Assembly: GCA_012934845.2 (NCBI GenBank)
Contig: WNNJ02002818.1
Location: 1-64,000 of the forward strand
Length of the DNA stretch: 64,000 nt
Source: Pomphorhynchus laevis
Taxonomy: Eukaryota; Acanthocephala; Palaeacanthocephala; Echinorhynchida; Pomphorhynchidae
Reading direction: 5' to 3'
This document shows positions 55,096 through 64,000 of this stretch, one piece after another; within the stretch, counting starts at the first letter, position 1, and every line of letters starts with the position of its first letter. A model generated the notes under the pieces. That model saw only the letters and a list, made by a program, of their open reading frames with translations, was not told where the DNA came from and made no database searches. The position numbers were made by a program, and so were the translations under genes.

Positions 55096-56053
55096 CTTCA
55101 GTGTTCAAAGAAAGTCATTTAAACAAATAAAATTAATACTATATTAAATAATATAAAAGTTCAACTACTTGATTGATTAAAATAATTTTTCGCTTAAACT
55201 AATTGAGTTAAGCTAAAATTTTAAATGTTCAATCAAAATAATATATATCATTAAATATCTAATTTAATATTATAGATATAATAATATGATTAATTAAATA
55301 TTTAATTGCCTTTAAAATGTGATAAAGCACTACATTTCGTATTTAATAATTTAGATGAGCTAACAATTTAAATATTTAATTGAAATAATGTATTTAACTA
55401 AATATTTAATTTAATATTATCGATATAATAATATATTTAATTATATATTTAGTATATAATTAAATTATATATTTAAATGTTATAAAGCACCTACATTTCG
55501 TATTTAGTAAAGCACCTACATTTCGTATTTAGTAAAGCACTTACATTTCGTATTTAATAAAGCACATACATTTCGTGTATAATAAAGCGCCTACATTTCG
55601 TATTTAGTAAAGCACCTACATTTCGTATTTAATATTCAATTAATATAATATATTCAACTAAATATTTAATTTAATATTATAGATACAATAAAATATTAAA
55701 GTAGAAATTTTATTTTCTTTAAAATGTTATAAAGCATATTTCAGTTCCATTTAATCAATTCGCATTTTTTATATTCTACAGTGTTTATTCAAAATAACGA
55801 TTGATAAAACGTCGACTGAGAGAAGTCGTCTTTTCGTAGATTAGATATTTTGTTCAAAATAATTTAGAGCTATTAAAATCGTGATACAACGGCGGAATCA
55901 TTCACGATCTCTTAAAACTTTTACGAAAACGTCATCTCAAAAAGTGAGAAGAAATGAACTATCAGGTTGAAAAATCTATTTGAATAGAGATTTCATAAAA
56001 TTGATATTATAATTCATAAAATTTATATTATTTTTATATTTTAAGTGATATAC
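55096..56053. other. Intron of the Par-3-like gene
   Basis: AT-rich sequence with the minisatellite at 55484-55632. No other feature. Confidence 0.5.
55484..55632. repeat. 25-bp minisatellite, 6 units
   Basis: AAAGCACCTACATTTCGTAT plus TTAGT starts at 55484, 55509, 55534, 55559, 55584 and 55609, with a few substitutions. A lone related word also occurs near 55325. Confidence 0.9.
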
Positions 56054-56252
56054 CATGCTGATCTTCTGCCTGTGCACTTGGTTCCCTCATAACAATAATC
56101 ACCGCGTGTCCATCATCAATATCATCATCTGATTTTGAGCTAAGAAGCATCGCTTTTCGCAATTTATCCATCGCCATCGTATTGTTTCCAATTTCGGCAA
56201 TGTTTATATCATTAACACTAATAATTCGATCTCCAGTGAGTAAACGGCCATC
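56054..56252 (-). CDS. baz: Par-3/Bazooka-like gene, second half of PDZ3
   Basis: Acceptor TTTCAATTAAG (phase 0), donor CAGCATG|GTATAT (phase 1). Reads DGRLLTGDRIISVNDINIAE, then TMAMDKLRKAM and HAVIIVMREPSAQ. This completes the PDZ fold begun at the end of the upstream exon: NGGAAHK|DGRLLTGDRIISVN, which is the NGGAA.KDGRL...D.L..VN pattern of the third PDZ domain of Par-3. The acidic insert SDDDIDDG before the last strand is unusual. The 6.5-kb intron between the two halves is filled with transposons. Confidence 0.8.
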
Positions 56253-56477
56253 CTTAATTGAAATTTAAAATATGACAACAATTTTAACTGATAAACTGAT
56301 TTGGTTAGAACAGAAAATAATTGTTAATAAAAATATATTTTATTTACTGATAAACCGATTTTGTTATAAATTATATTATAAATTATATAATTTATAATAT
56401 AGATAAATTATATTTCAGAGGCAATAATTATTTTATAATAACAAATTAGAATTTTATTTGAGTCTGGTGGATTATTA

Positions 56478-56573
56478 TCCATCCAGGCTGATTAGTAGCG
56501 TCCTGCTGTATCAATAATAGGAACAATACCTGCGAGGATAATGTCGTGCCACAACCAGAAGAATATTTCATAT
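56478..56573 (+). repeat. Solo diverged piece of the 397-bp repeat
   Basis: GCTGATTAGTAGCGTCCTGC and GAGGATAATGTCGTGCCACA match the right-arm units at 3197-5052. Shows that the family is dispersed and older than the inverted array. Confidence 0.8.
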
Positions 56574-56764
56574 GCCATATTAAATTATACATTAAATGTT
56601 ATATTATTTGATATTCACTTTTAAATATAAATTCAATTAAAATTATTGAAAACTTGATATTTAATTTTATATAATATTGACTATCTAATAAAATATAATA
56701 TATTCAGTAAAATATAACATATAATGCAATTTAATATTTATTATTTTGATATTGATATTTGATA

Positions 56765-57150
56765 AACACCTTGAAGAATATTCAAAATATTTATTTGGCA
56801 GTTTGCATTTCGACAACAGCCTTAATCTCTGTCATGCAGGGGTCTACATGCCATACGTGGAGCAGAGCTTCCTTACTACCCAAATACACAAACTATATGA
56901 AAACGCTACGTCGATGATGTACTTATATCATGGCCAGGCTTATAAATTAAACTCTACGAGTTTATTTAATCATCAAACAGTTTCGGCGAGTTAAAATTTA
57001 CAATACACTTCTCGAACACTCAACATGTGCCTTCCTGGACTGTATACTTTAAGAGGATAAAACAGTTGGCAAACAATAGATTATCGCAAACTCACAGGAG
57101 CGCGAGCCAATAAGTTTTAGCTATAAAAAGAATAAGAAACATAGAGTTAA
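56765..57150 (+). mobile_element. Penelope-type RT fragment (different PLE family)
   Basis: Plus-strand frames carry DNSLNLC..., VEQSFLTTQIHKLYENA, then RYVDDVLISWPG and a later FLDCIL.R stretch, as in the Penelope clade (RYVDD..W). It precedes the other PLE copies and is not of their family. Broken, partial. Confidence 0.65.
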
Positions 57151-57957
57151 AAATTTTAAGTTACGAATATATGAGCAATTAAAAATATTAAAATAACTTT
57201 TAAGAGATAAAAAGCTATAAAATCTTTACGTAAATATAATAAGTTTTTCTAAAGATATCATTTGTTCAATAAACCAAAGATTAGTTAACGATTATGATAG
57301 GTTAAGTTGTATAATGGACTGTTATTATAATACAAAATACTATAATCGGACGATAAATGTTAATAATATCAATAAAAATATACATTAACCATAAACTTCA
57401 TTAATAAATGTATAGATAACATAAATATAGGTAGACTTTTAAATAATTCTAAAAGTAAAGAAATAATATGGTCAGATTTAAGTAAATATATTCCTAAAAT
57501 AAGGTATAAACTGTTACCGCCACTAGGACGGAAAATTTGTAATTATAATAAAGAATTGAAATCTATATGTAACGATAATATTAGAAACATCATAGAAACT
57601 AAATGCGATAGCAAAAGTCTTAATTTTGATAAAATAAATGAACATACATGTACTCATAATTTAGAATTAATTGAAAACAATGAATTAGGAAAATGCTATC
57701 AAAAGGGTATAAATATAGATTAAATAGCAACAACGACAAAAATAAAATTTACAATTCGTTATAAAATGACATCAAAGATTAAAATTTCGAAAATGTTTAC
57801 CTAAAATGTTTTGATAAAATTAAAAAGAAAATGAAAATAACAAACAATTATAAAAGGACGGATAAAATTAATAAAGATATGTATAAAGAACTTACTAAAT
57901 TAAAGGATAACTTTATAATAACAACTATTGATAAAGCCAGTAATAACTTTGTCTTCA
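57151..57957 (+). mobile_element. Penelope-like element, linker and RT start
   Basis: Contains ICSINQRLVNDYDR-like and KYIPKIRYKLLPPLGRKICN stretches, then the RT N-terminal blocks with an internal deletion. Same family as 9960-11165. Broken. Confidence 0.75.
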
Positions 57958-59160
57958 AAATAAAATAAATGAACATATATGTACCCATAATCTAGAATTA
58001 ATTGAAAATTGTGAATTAAGAAAGCTGCTATCAAAAGGGTATAAATATAGATTAAATAATAACAACGACAAAAATAAAATTTACAGTTCGTTATATAATA
58101 ACTTAAATGATTACTTTAGTAAGCTGATTAATAGTGAAAGCTCGAATATATCTAAGATAAAAATTTGGAAAGATTATATATTTGATAAAATTAAAAATAA
58201 AATGAAAATAACAAACAATTATAAAAGGAAAGATAAAATTAATAAAGATATGTATAAAGAACTTACTAAATTAAAGGATAACTATATAATAACAACTATT
58301 GATAAAGCTAGTAATAACTTTGTCTTCATATGCAAAAAGCTTTATTATGATATACTGATGAAAGAGGTTAATTCTAATGATTTAAATGTAAATCCAACAT
58401 ATGAACGTAGTGAGTTGAGTTTAGAAACAATTATTACAAGTCATTGTTCTATAATGGATAAGAAGGGTATAAAAATTGAATCAGATAATAAAACTATACC
58501 TATATTATATTGGAATCCGAAATTACGTAAAAATCTAATAAAATCGAGGTTTATATGTAGTGCGTTTAAATGTACATTAAAACCACTTTCTGTCTATATG
58601 AATAAAATACTTAAAGTAATTAAAGCACACTTTAAAAAATATTACAAGGTAATCGAAATTAATACTGGTATAAAACACTATTTCAGTATTAATTCTACAA
58701 AAGAATTTTTAGAACACACAAAAGGAATAAATTTTCAGAATATAAATACGTACGATTTTAGTACGCTTTATACAAATCTAGATTTAGCAAATATGAAAGA
58801 TGCATTGGAAAAATTAATTAATTTTATATTCGGAAAAAGATATACATATATATGTTATAATAATTAAAACGCCTTTCTAACAAAAATTAAACCATCAAAT
58901 GAATATAAATATATGGATAAAATTGAATTAATAGAATCCTTAAATATTTTGATAAATCAAAATTATTTAAAAGTAAAGACATCTATATTTAGACAAGTAA
59001 AAGGTGTTCCAATGGGTGGTAATAGTAGCCCAATTATAGCTTACTTGTTTTTAAGCTTTTACATAACTGTTTCAATAATAAATCAAAACCATATAAAGAT
59101 ATGAAATGTATGTTTTGATATAATGATGATTTACATTTAACTCTAATAATTTGTATTTAA
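57958..59160 (+). mobile_element. Penelope-like element, best RT frame of the window
   Basis: Starts in the HICTHNLELIENCELRKLLS block. The frame 58202-58867 is the longest RT piece (221 residues): TTIDKASNNFVFICKKLYYD, ILYWNPKLRKN, RFICSAFKCTLKPLS, then YDFSTLYTNLDLANMKDALE. The frame 58913-59104 gives FRQVKGVPMGGNSSPIIAYL, the RT palm block. Partial and broken. Confidence 0.85.
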
Positions 59161-59385
59161 TAAGTGAAAAATTAATTAACCGTTTATTCGGTAATAGATA
59201 GACATAACTCCTATCTCGCAAAAATTCAGCAATCAAGTAAATATAGATAAAATTGAATTAATAGAAGCCTTAAATATTTTGATTAATCAAAATTATTTTA
59301 ACTAGGGACATCTATATTTGATTTATATAGTTTAGTACATCTAAACTATATAAATATAAACTATTTATATAGTTTAGATTTATTT
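59161..59385 (+). mobile_element. Penelope-like element, left part of a copy split by Mer­lin
   Basis: Re-starts in the EKLIN.LFG region and runs to the Merlin target site. The right part resumes at 61888. Three alternating copies of a 14-bp word (TTTATATAGTTTAG and its reverse) lie at 59322-59377 just before the insertion. Confidence 0.7.
59377..59385. repeat. Merlin target-site duplication, left
   Basis: GATTTATTT, repeated exactly at 61888-61896 on the other side of the element. Confidence 0.85.
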
Positions 59386-60096
59386 GGTCTTCTCGGTTTG
59401 GTTCTCCCAAGCAAATAAAAAATATTTTGGATCATTTTAAGCAGTATAAATATGCGTATCGACTATGTCAATTTTATTTTGTAGAAACCAAGTTGAGTAT
59501 TAAAATAACATATTTTAATTTTTTTTTGAAAAAAAATATAAAATTAAATTAAATCTCAAATATAAGAGCGTCGTGGTTAAAAAAATCACATAAAATACTT
59601 ATTATACATCTTGACATGACTGGTAAGTTTGAGCTTTAAACAATGCATATTCACAGTAAAATTTTTTTTTTAATTTTTCGTCAAAAAAGTAAATTAAAAT
59701 TAAAAAAGCTCAAAATTTTTAAGCACAAATACAAACTGTTGTATTGCTATTATAAACTAATTTTTATGCTATATAACATACCACAATTTGATCAGCCATG
59801 CTATTAAATATTTGACGATATTCAATTTTACATTTTTTAAAAAATATTTGGAAGTATTGTTTAAAAAAATAATTTTAAAATTTTAAATATTTGACGATAT
59901 TCAATTTTTAATTTTTTAAAAAATATTTGGAAGTATTGTTTAAAACCAATATCAGAGTATATTGCTCAAAATATTTACATAAAAGATATATGATACATCT
60001 CGATACTTTAGTTGTGTTTGGGTATGAATAATGCATCTTCATTAGAAAATAATTGAAATTGTTTTATCATATTTTGCTATTTGCCTCTCCCCATAT
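59386..60096 (+). repeat. Merlin left terminal inverted repeat
   Basis: Inverted match to 61181-61887 through to TTTGCTATTTGCCTC at the inner end. Contains an internal duplication of a TTTGACGATATTCAATTTT...GGAAGTATTG block (about 59810-59940), mirrored in the other arm. Confidence 0.9.
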
Positions 60097-60148
60097 TCGT
60101 TAACAAAAAAATGATTCCAAATGATAAATATATTATTCTTTAAAATAA

Positions 60149-61090
60149 TTACATTACAGCAAAGTCGCGAATGAGAGTGAATAAGTTCTCAAATAAATTT
60201 TGTCCGCGATTCCTGTGTCGCCATAGAAATTCAACTAGATAGGAATCCAGCATTTGTCTATGTGTTCCACATTCCAGCTTGTTCCGCCTTTTTAGCTGAT
60301 TAAGCGTGCTTTCCACTGTCTGTGTGTGGTGGCCCTCTTCCGATACAAATTCATCACTGTGATTAACGGTGTAATGCTGAAAATTGTATCCGTCCATTGA
60401 ATCTAGCCCGCTGTAACCCTTCCACATATCTGACAGAATAATGCTGCCAGGTTGTATGAACGCCTTAATACACACTTTTAATGTTTCAGATGTACGACTA
60501 TCCACAGCAACGAGAAATACCTCCTTAGTTTCGCGGCAAATACCCCCGAACACCCATTGTTGTGGGTACACCTTCCCGCGGTTGTATTTGCGACGGCTAT
60601 ACATGGTCTCGTCGACTTCAACTGTGAGTCCATCGCCGCCAATAAATGAAGGGTTGCGCAAAACGTCAAAAGCGCACAGTTCTCGAAAATAGTTTCGAAA
60701 ATCTACAGCCGTTTCTTGGTTCAGGCCCAACTCGTCTTAACAAAATTTGAAATTTGATGCTGGTTAACTGCTTTGTCCAGCAATATGCAAGGAGAATGAC
60801 CTTTTCCAATGGAATTCGGGATCCATCAAACCACGTGTTCTTACGGACGAATACCCATTCCTTGCAACCTGCTTTGGCGCAATACAAGTGCAAAGATTTA
60901 CTTTTTTGCACCAATTTCATTGCGTGCAATCGACGACACTTTTTTTCTAATGAGGGAAAGAAAAAGTGATTGTCGGCATATCTAATTATATACCCCTGGG
61001 AATGACTCCGCGTTCTTGTAGAAATTGAACTGCGTCTTCGTCCGAAGTTATAGTTTGAGCTAATGATATCCAGTTAGTCGTATCAGTCAT
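60149..61090 (-). pseudogene. Merlin transposase (IS1595/IS1016-type DDE), damaged
   Basis: The likely start is the ATG at 61090 (MTDTTNWISLAQTITSDEDA, then VQFLQERGVIPRG). A zinc-ribbon-like part follows (HLYCAKAGCKEWVFVRK), then NTWFDGSRIPLEKVILLAYC W, then the catalytic domain in the intact frame 60730-60149: GLTVEVDETMYSRRKYNRGK (first D), WVFGGICRETKEVF, GSIILSDMWKGYSGL (second D), HTQTVESTLNQLKRR (E) and DSYLVEFLWRHRNRGQNLFE. About 313 residues in total, the family's usual length. A stop after IPRGIYN and frame changes in the zinc-ribbon part and near 60725 break it. The DDE residues themselves are preserved. Confidence 0.9.
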
Positions 61091-61180
61091 CTGTAAGACG
61101 TTAAAATATTTATTTAATATTATTTAATATTTTGTATAATCTGTGTAAGTGGATTATCCCACATGTACAATTTAAGTAGT

Positions 61181-61887
61181 GGGGGAGGCAAATAGCAAAA
61201 TATGATAAAACAATTTCAATTATTTTCTAATGAAGATGCATTATTCATACCCAAACACAACTAAAGTATCGAGATGTATCATATATCTTTTATGTAAATA
61301 TTTTGAGCAATATACTCTGATATTGGTTTTAAACAATACTTCCAAATATTTTTTAAAAAATTAAAAATTGAATATCGTCAAATATTTAAAATTTTAAAAT
61401 TATTTTTTTAAACAATACTTCCAAATATTTTTTAAAAAATGTAAAATTGAATATCGTCAAATATTTAATAGCATGGCTGATCAAATTGTGGTATGTTATA
61501 TAGCATAAAAATTAGTTTATAACAGCAATACAAAAGTTTGTATTTGTGCTTAAAAATTTTGAGCTTTTTTAATTTTAATTTACTTTTTGACGAAAAATTA
61601 AAAAAACTTGTTTACTGTGAATATGAATTATTTAAAGCTCAAACTTACCAGTCATGTCAAGATGTATAATAAGTATTTTATGTAACTTTTTTAACCACAA
61701 CGCTCTTATATTTGAGATTTAATTTAATTTTTAATTTTTTTTTCAAAAAAAAATTAAAATATGTTATTTTAATACTCAACTTGGTTTCTACAAAATAAAA
61801 TTGACATAGTCGATACGCATATTTATACTGCTTAAAATAAGCCAAAAGATTTTTTATTTGCTTGGGAGAACCAAACGGAGAAGACCC
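61181..61887 (-). repeat. Merlin right terminal inverted repeat
   Basis: Inverted partner of 59386-60096. The outer end has one extra C relative to the left end. Confidence 0.9.
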
Positions 61888-61896
61888 GATTTATTT
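61888..61896. repeat. Merlin target-site duplication, right
   Basis: GATTTATTT, identical to 59377-59385. Confidence 0.85.
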
Positions 61897-62620
61897 TTAC
61901 TGTTTAAAATTAAATGTAATATTTAAGCTTTATAGAATATGAATTTGTTCATAACTGTTTAAAAAATAAATCTAAATTATATAAAGATATGAAATATACG
62001 TTTCGATATATTGATGATATATGTGTATTTAACTCTAACAATTTTTATTTAATAACCGAACAAATCAATCCACATAGTTTGATTGTTAAAGCAATACTAA
62101 TATTGGTGATAAAGAAAGTATATATCTTGATATGAACATTAAATTAACATAAATTAAAATACTTTTAATTTATATCGTAAAGATGGCACATTTAAATTTC
62201 AATAAACATATTTTCCATGAGCATTAATGCATACCATATAATATAAAATATAATACATTAAATAATAAAATTTAAAAAATTGCAACTACTTGTAACGATA
62301 TTGTATTTCTTTAAAATCATTTAAATAATTTAATAGATGCACATTTTAAACTATGTTATTTAAAATAAAGCTAAACAGAAAATAGTAAAATATATAAATC
62401 AACCAAATGTAATGTTTATAGATAATAAATAATATACTTTGTGTTTGAATAAGATGCTATATAATCAAATTTCATCAGAGCAAATAGTCATTAGCATGTA
62501 TTTAGCCCAGCTACTATGTTGGGTCAAGGAATAGGGCCGAGACTTGATAACATAGTAGCTCCTCGTGATGACCTCTAATCCTGATTATGAAACATCGTCT
62601 GTTATTTATTAGTTATTTTA
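61897..62620 (+). mobile_element. Penelope-like element, right part of the split copy, to its 3' tail
   Basis: Continues with EYEFVHNCLKNKS-like sequence and a RYIDDI box (about 62000), then the RT C-terminus and the 3' tail (62460-62600) with GAATAGGGCCGAGAC and GTGATGACCTCTAATC boxes. The tail here reads GATTATGAAACATCGTCTG, the copy closest to a hammerhead second half. Broken. Confidence 0.75.
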
Positions 62621-62747
62621 TAATTATTATTGAATTATTAATTATTTACTTATTTATTTTATATATCATTATGTATAATTTATATATAATATAAATTATA
62701 TTATATTTAATTTAAAATACGCAGACTTACTAATATAAATTATTTAC
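62621..62747. other. Intron end of the Par-3-like gene
   Basis: AT-rich, contains the donor side of the 6.5-kb intron. Confidence 0.5.
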
Positions 62748-63279
62748 CTTATGAGCTGCACCGCCGTTCAGAATACCAGCAATATACAGTCCATGGTCGT
62801 TTGATTGTAACTTTTTGTCTCCATTACTCTGTACGACTCTAGTAGTTTTACGACCTTTAATACTAATTCCTAGGCCTGCAGACTTTGTTCTGTTCAGCCG
62901 AATTCGGAATTTGAGCAGATATTTGTTTGGATTTTCCACAAACAGTCGCTTTACTGTAATTTTTGCCAGCTTATCGATACTGTACGAATGCAATTTGTCA
63001 ACCGCTTCTTGTAAGCTAGTGATCAATTGTGCATCAATACTAACTAAACAATCCCCTACTTTCAAACGGCCATCGTTAAAGGCTGGACTATTCTGTATAA
63101 TCTCTTTGACCAAAACTAATTTCGGATTAGTTTCTTCCACGTAGATACGAAATCCAAATCCATTTGGTTCTTTGTTTAATTCAATGGTAATATATTGATT
63201 GACGTCCGATCTGAAAAATGCTAATTTTGTGGTTCCAGAAGTATTTTGTTCAGAGGAACACATTGACGCTGATAATAAT
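62748..63279 (-). CDS. baz: Par-3/Bazooka-like gene, PDZ2 and first half of PDZ3
   Basis: Par-3/Bazooka is a cortical scaffold of cell polarity that binds aPKC, Par-6, lipids and cadherin complexes through three PDZ domains. This exon reads from an acceptor (GGGCTCATAG, 63280) through MCSSEQNTSG. The first PDZ is ITIELNKEPNGFGFRIYVEE, LVLVKEIIQNSPAFNDGRLK and VGDCLVSIDAQLI, with carboxylate loop GFGF. The second, split PDZ starts FRIRLNRTKSAGLGISIKGR and HGLYIAGILNGGAAHK. The donor HK|GTAAAT is in phase 0. Two PDZs in this order with the NGGAA.KDGRL hallmark fit PDZ2 and PDZ3 of Par-3. Identity to known Par-3 appears low, so another multi-PDZ protein is possible. Upstream exons lie beyond the window. 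Confidence 0.75.
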
Positions 63280-64000
63280 CTATGAGCCCTTCAAACAACA
63301 AAATTGTAATGTAAATTCATCAAATTATTTTTTTAATGTAATTAATTCAAGATAAGATATCACGAAGTGTAAGAAAAATATTAAAGTTTTCAGTAAAAAT
63401 ATAAGTTTTATCTATAAAATTATAGATAAAATTTTATCTATAAAATTATCTTATATTAATATTAATATATTATTAATATTATTAATATTATTATATTATT
63501 AATATTATAATAATATTAATATATTATTTTATCTTTTATTATTATCTTATATTTATATTAATTTATGCATTTATAACAAATTTATACAGGCAGCCTTTTG
63601 AATGATAAAGAATGTATATAAATTATAAAATATCTGTTTTTCAGTGTTATTTGAATTTTTATATTTTTAGAACAATTATTTTCCGATTATTTTATTAATT
63701 TAATATATTTCGTCAAGTCGAAATAATAAAAAAAATCTTTGGAATTTTCCTCTGATGATGTCGACTCGACAAAATATAAATAGATCAAATCTATTAAGAT
63801 AATTATTGCATAATAATTTTGTTATAAATCTTAATAAAATCATAAGGAAATGTTGTCATCACAAATTTATTAATGTAAAATTACAAAAGTATCAAAAATT
63901 AAATAATCGGAAAATAAAATTTATTTTAAAATCATTCAAAATTTAAAATGAATTAAGATTAGAATATAAAGTAAAAATTATCGATAAAATAAATATATCA
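63280..64000. other. Intron upstream of the PDZ exon
   Basis: Very AT-rich with TAATATTAAT simple sequence at 63440-63530. No gene seen. Confidence 0.45.

Larger units (their letters stand above)
59386..61887 (-). mobile_element. Merlin DNA transposon, about 2.5 kb
   Basis: Bounded by long terminal inverted repeats (59386-60096 and 61181-61887, about 700 bp) that begin GGTCTTCTC(G/C)GTTTGGTTCT and remain highly similar. A 9-bp target duplication, GATTTATTT, flanks it exactly. A single transposase gene lies on the minus strand in the middle. Merlins are the eukaryotic relatives of bacterial IS1016/IS1595 elements and make 8-9 bp duplications, which fits. The clean TSD and similar arms suggest a fairly recent insertion. 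The transposase is damaged. It sits inside a Penelope-like copy, itself in an intron of the Par-3-like gene. Confidence 0.93.

Noticed and set aside
55484-55632. A CRISPR-like array
   Set aside because: The 25-bp units abut each other with no spacers; it is a plain minisatellite in a eukaryotic intron.
60149-61090. Bacterial contamination by an IS1595-type insertion sequence
   Set aside because: The element has long AT-rich terminal repeats, lies within a eukaryotic PLE inside an intron and has a 9-bp target duplication, all fitting a eukaryotic Merlin.

Overview
The window is eukaryotic nuclear DNA, very AT-rich and almost entirely made of broken transposable elements, with three host genes visible as spliced exons. 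Intron-bearing genes with a tetraspanin, an FCP1 phosphatase and a Par-3/Bazooka-like protein, together with CR1-type and RTE-type LINEs, Penelope-like elements, a Merlin transposon and a zinc-finger transposase-like family familiar from insects, point to an arthropod, most likely an insect. The extreme AT content would suit a parasitoid wasp, but that is a guess.

Host genes. (1) Positions 751-1029 (+) hold the last exon of a tetraspanin. (2) An FCP1-type RNA polymerase II CTD phosphatase runs on the minus strand. Exons at 21160-21244, 21005-21112, 20876-20940 and 13944-14220 join in one frame across two tiny introns and one 6.7-kb intron full of repeats. The exons for the rest of the protein were not found. 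(3) Seven consecutive exons of a divergent Par-3/Bazooka-like two-PDZ protein lie on the minus strand from 63279 down to the stop at 50579. All junctions keep frame. Its first intron in the window (6.5 kb) carries a pile of Penelope-like copies and a Merlin transposon.

Repeats, left to right. 1.4-5.1 kb is a large inverted array: four units of about 397 bp in one direction meet five in the other. Each unit has tRNA-like promoter boxes and a hammerhead-ribozyme-like motif. 5.3-6.5 kb is an AT-rich satellite. 7.2-8.8 kb is a decayed transposase-like gene. 8.9-13.8 kb is a patchwork of Penelope-like copies. 19.2-20.8 kb holds a second short repeat family with a closer hammerhead consensus. 22-43 kb is dominated by CR1-like LINEs, two of them near full length (23835-28010 and 32262-36565, minus strand). 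The second is headed by 19 copies of a 20-bp unit. 43.7-45.8 kb holds a SINE and a second LINE lineage. 47.6-50.3 kb holds a Penelope-like element whose GIY-YIG endonuclease lies upstream of the reverse transcriptase, as in Naiads. It is split by a fold-back insertion whose two arms each contain a hammerhead-like motif. 59386-61887 is a Merlin transposon with about 700-bp terminal inverted repeats and a 9-bp target duplication.

The most interesting thread is the co-occurrence of Penelope-like reverse transcriptases with several short repeats that contain hammerhead-type catalytic cores. This is the pairing expected of PLEs and the small animal retrozymes thought to depend on them. A second thread is a recurring class of short perfect inverted duplications that appear as insertions when sister copies are compared, which suggests snap-back repair synthesis.
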